DNA of 8,034 bases. It comes from Armatimonadota bacterium. GTDB lineage: Bacteria > Armatimonadota > Fimbriimonadia > Fimbriimonadales > Fimbriimonadaceae. Made by a program: the position numbers and the translations under genes. Positions 7,940-8,034 of this stretch are shown here, piece by piece. The stretch's first letter is position 1. Every line of letters begins with the position of its first letter. The stretch spans positions 1 through 8,034 of the forward strand of contig JAEYWW010000350.1 in assembly GCA_023428805.1 (NCBI GenBank), given 5' to 3'. The notes beneath the pieces were generated by a model. That model did not search any database. It was not told where the DNA came from and saw only the letters and a list, made by a program, of their open reading frames with translations.

Positions 7940-7955
7940 TTGATTGATCGTTCAA
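7940..7955. promoter_or_regulatory. Imperfect palindrome at the transcription start (candidate operator)
   Basis: TTGATTGATCGTTCAA is a 16-base imperfect palindrome (TTGA..GATC..TCAA, 12 of 16 symmetric). It lies directly after the -10 box and over the predicted +1. TetR-family repressors commonly repress their own promoters from such sites, so autorepression by the following gene is likely but inferred. Confidence 0.45.
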
Positions 7956-7962
7956 CAAAGGC

Positions 7963-8034
7963 ATGACCAAAGAGCAGATGAACACGCGGGAGAGGTTGGT
8001 GGAGTCGGCGAGGGACCTCTTCATGATCCAGGGG
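7963..8034 (+). CDS. TetR-family transcriptional regulator, N-terminus (cut by window edge)
   Basis: Only 24 codons are visible, open to the last base. Residues 8-24 (TRERLVESARDLFMIQG) match the first helix of the TetR DNA-binding domain, which typically reads T+e.Il.aA..LF...G. The helix-turn-helix itself and the ligand domain lie beyond the window. AAAGG (7957-7961) lies one base before the ATG at 7963, closer than usual; the in-frame ATG at 7978 is an alternative start that would remove five residues, with AAAGAG three bases before it. It has its own promoter and a candidate operator and is insulated from the 16S by a terminator. What it regulates cannot be seen here. Confidence 0.72.
   Translation, partial: MTKEQMNTRERLVESARDLFMIQG

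Noticed and set aside
7751..7960. tRNA gene in the post-16S spacer
   Set aside because: No T-loop GGTTCAAATC-like sequence, no acceptor stem pairing and no CCA end; the hairpins there are explained otherwise.

Overview
The window looks like a piece of a GC-rich bacterial chromosome. The 16S rRNA gene is complete (both ends recognisable) and has several unusual signature positions. From memory these resemble Armatimonadota, perhaps a Fimbriimonadia-like lineage, but I could not align it, so the phylum is a moderate-confidence inference.

Layout. Bases 1-156 hold what looks like the degenerate trailer end of a type I-E CRISPR array (two repeats exactly 61 bp apart and a decayed third), with no cas genes in view. 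Bases 210-5796 on the minus strand form a tight three-gene operon, read right to left: an MFS transporter with a C-terminal HEAT-repeat domain, a membrane class III adenylate cyclase with an extracellular Cache sensor and HAMP linker (4-base ATGA overlap with the transporter), and a GH172/DUF2961 glycosidase starting 11 bases after the cyclase stop. Bases 5797-6239 are a divergent intergenic region containing a hairpin-rich 16S leader. Bases 6240-7750 are the 16S rRNA gene on the plus strand. It is followed not by tRNA or 23S genes but, 74 bases later, by a terminator hairpin. A well-formed promoter then drives a TetR-like regulator whose N-terminus is cut by the window edge, with a palindrome at the expected transcription start.

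How the parts may work together (inference). The transporter would import a glycoside or oligosaccharide, and the signal-peptide-less GH172 enzyme would hydrolyse it in the cytoplasm. The cyclase would report an extracellular ligand, possibly the same sugar, as cAMP. A transporter-HEAT fusion co-translated with a receptor cyclase and a glycosidase is the most interesting candidate system here. The isolated 16S gene with its own terminator and structured leader is the second point of interest.
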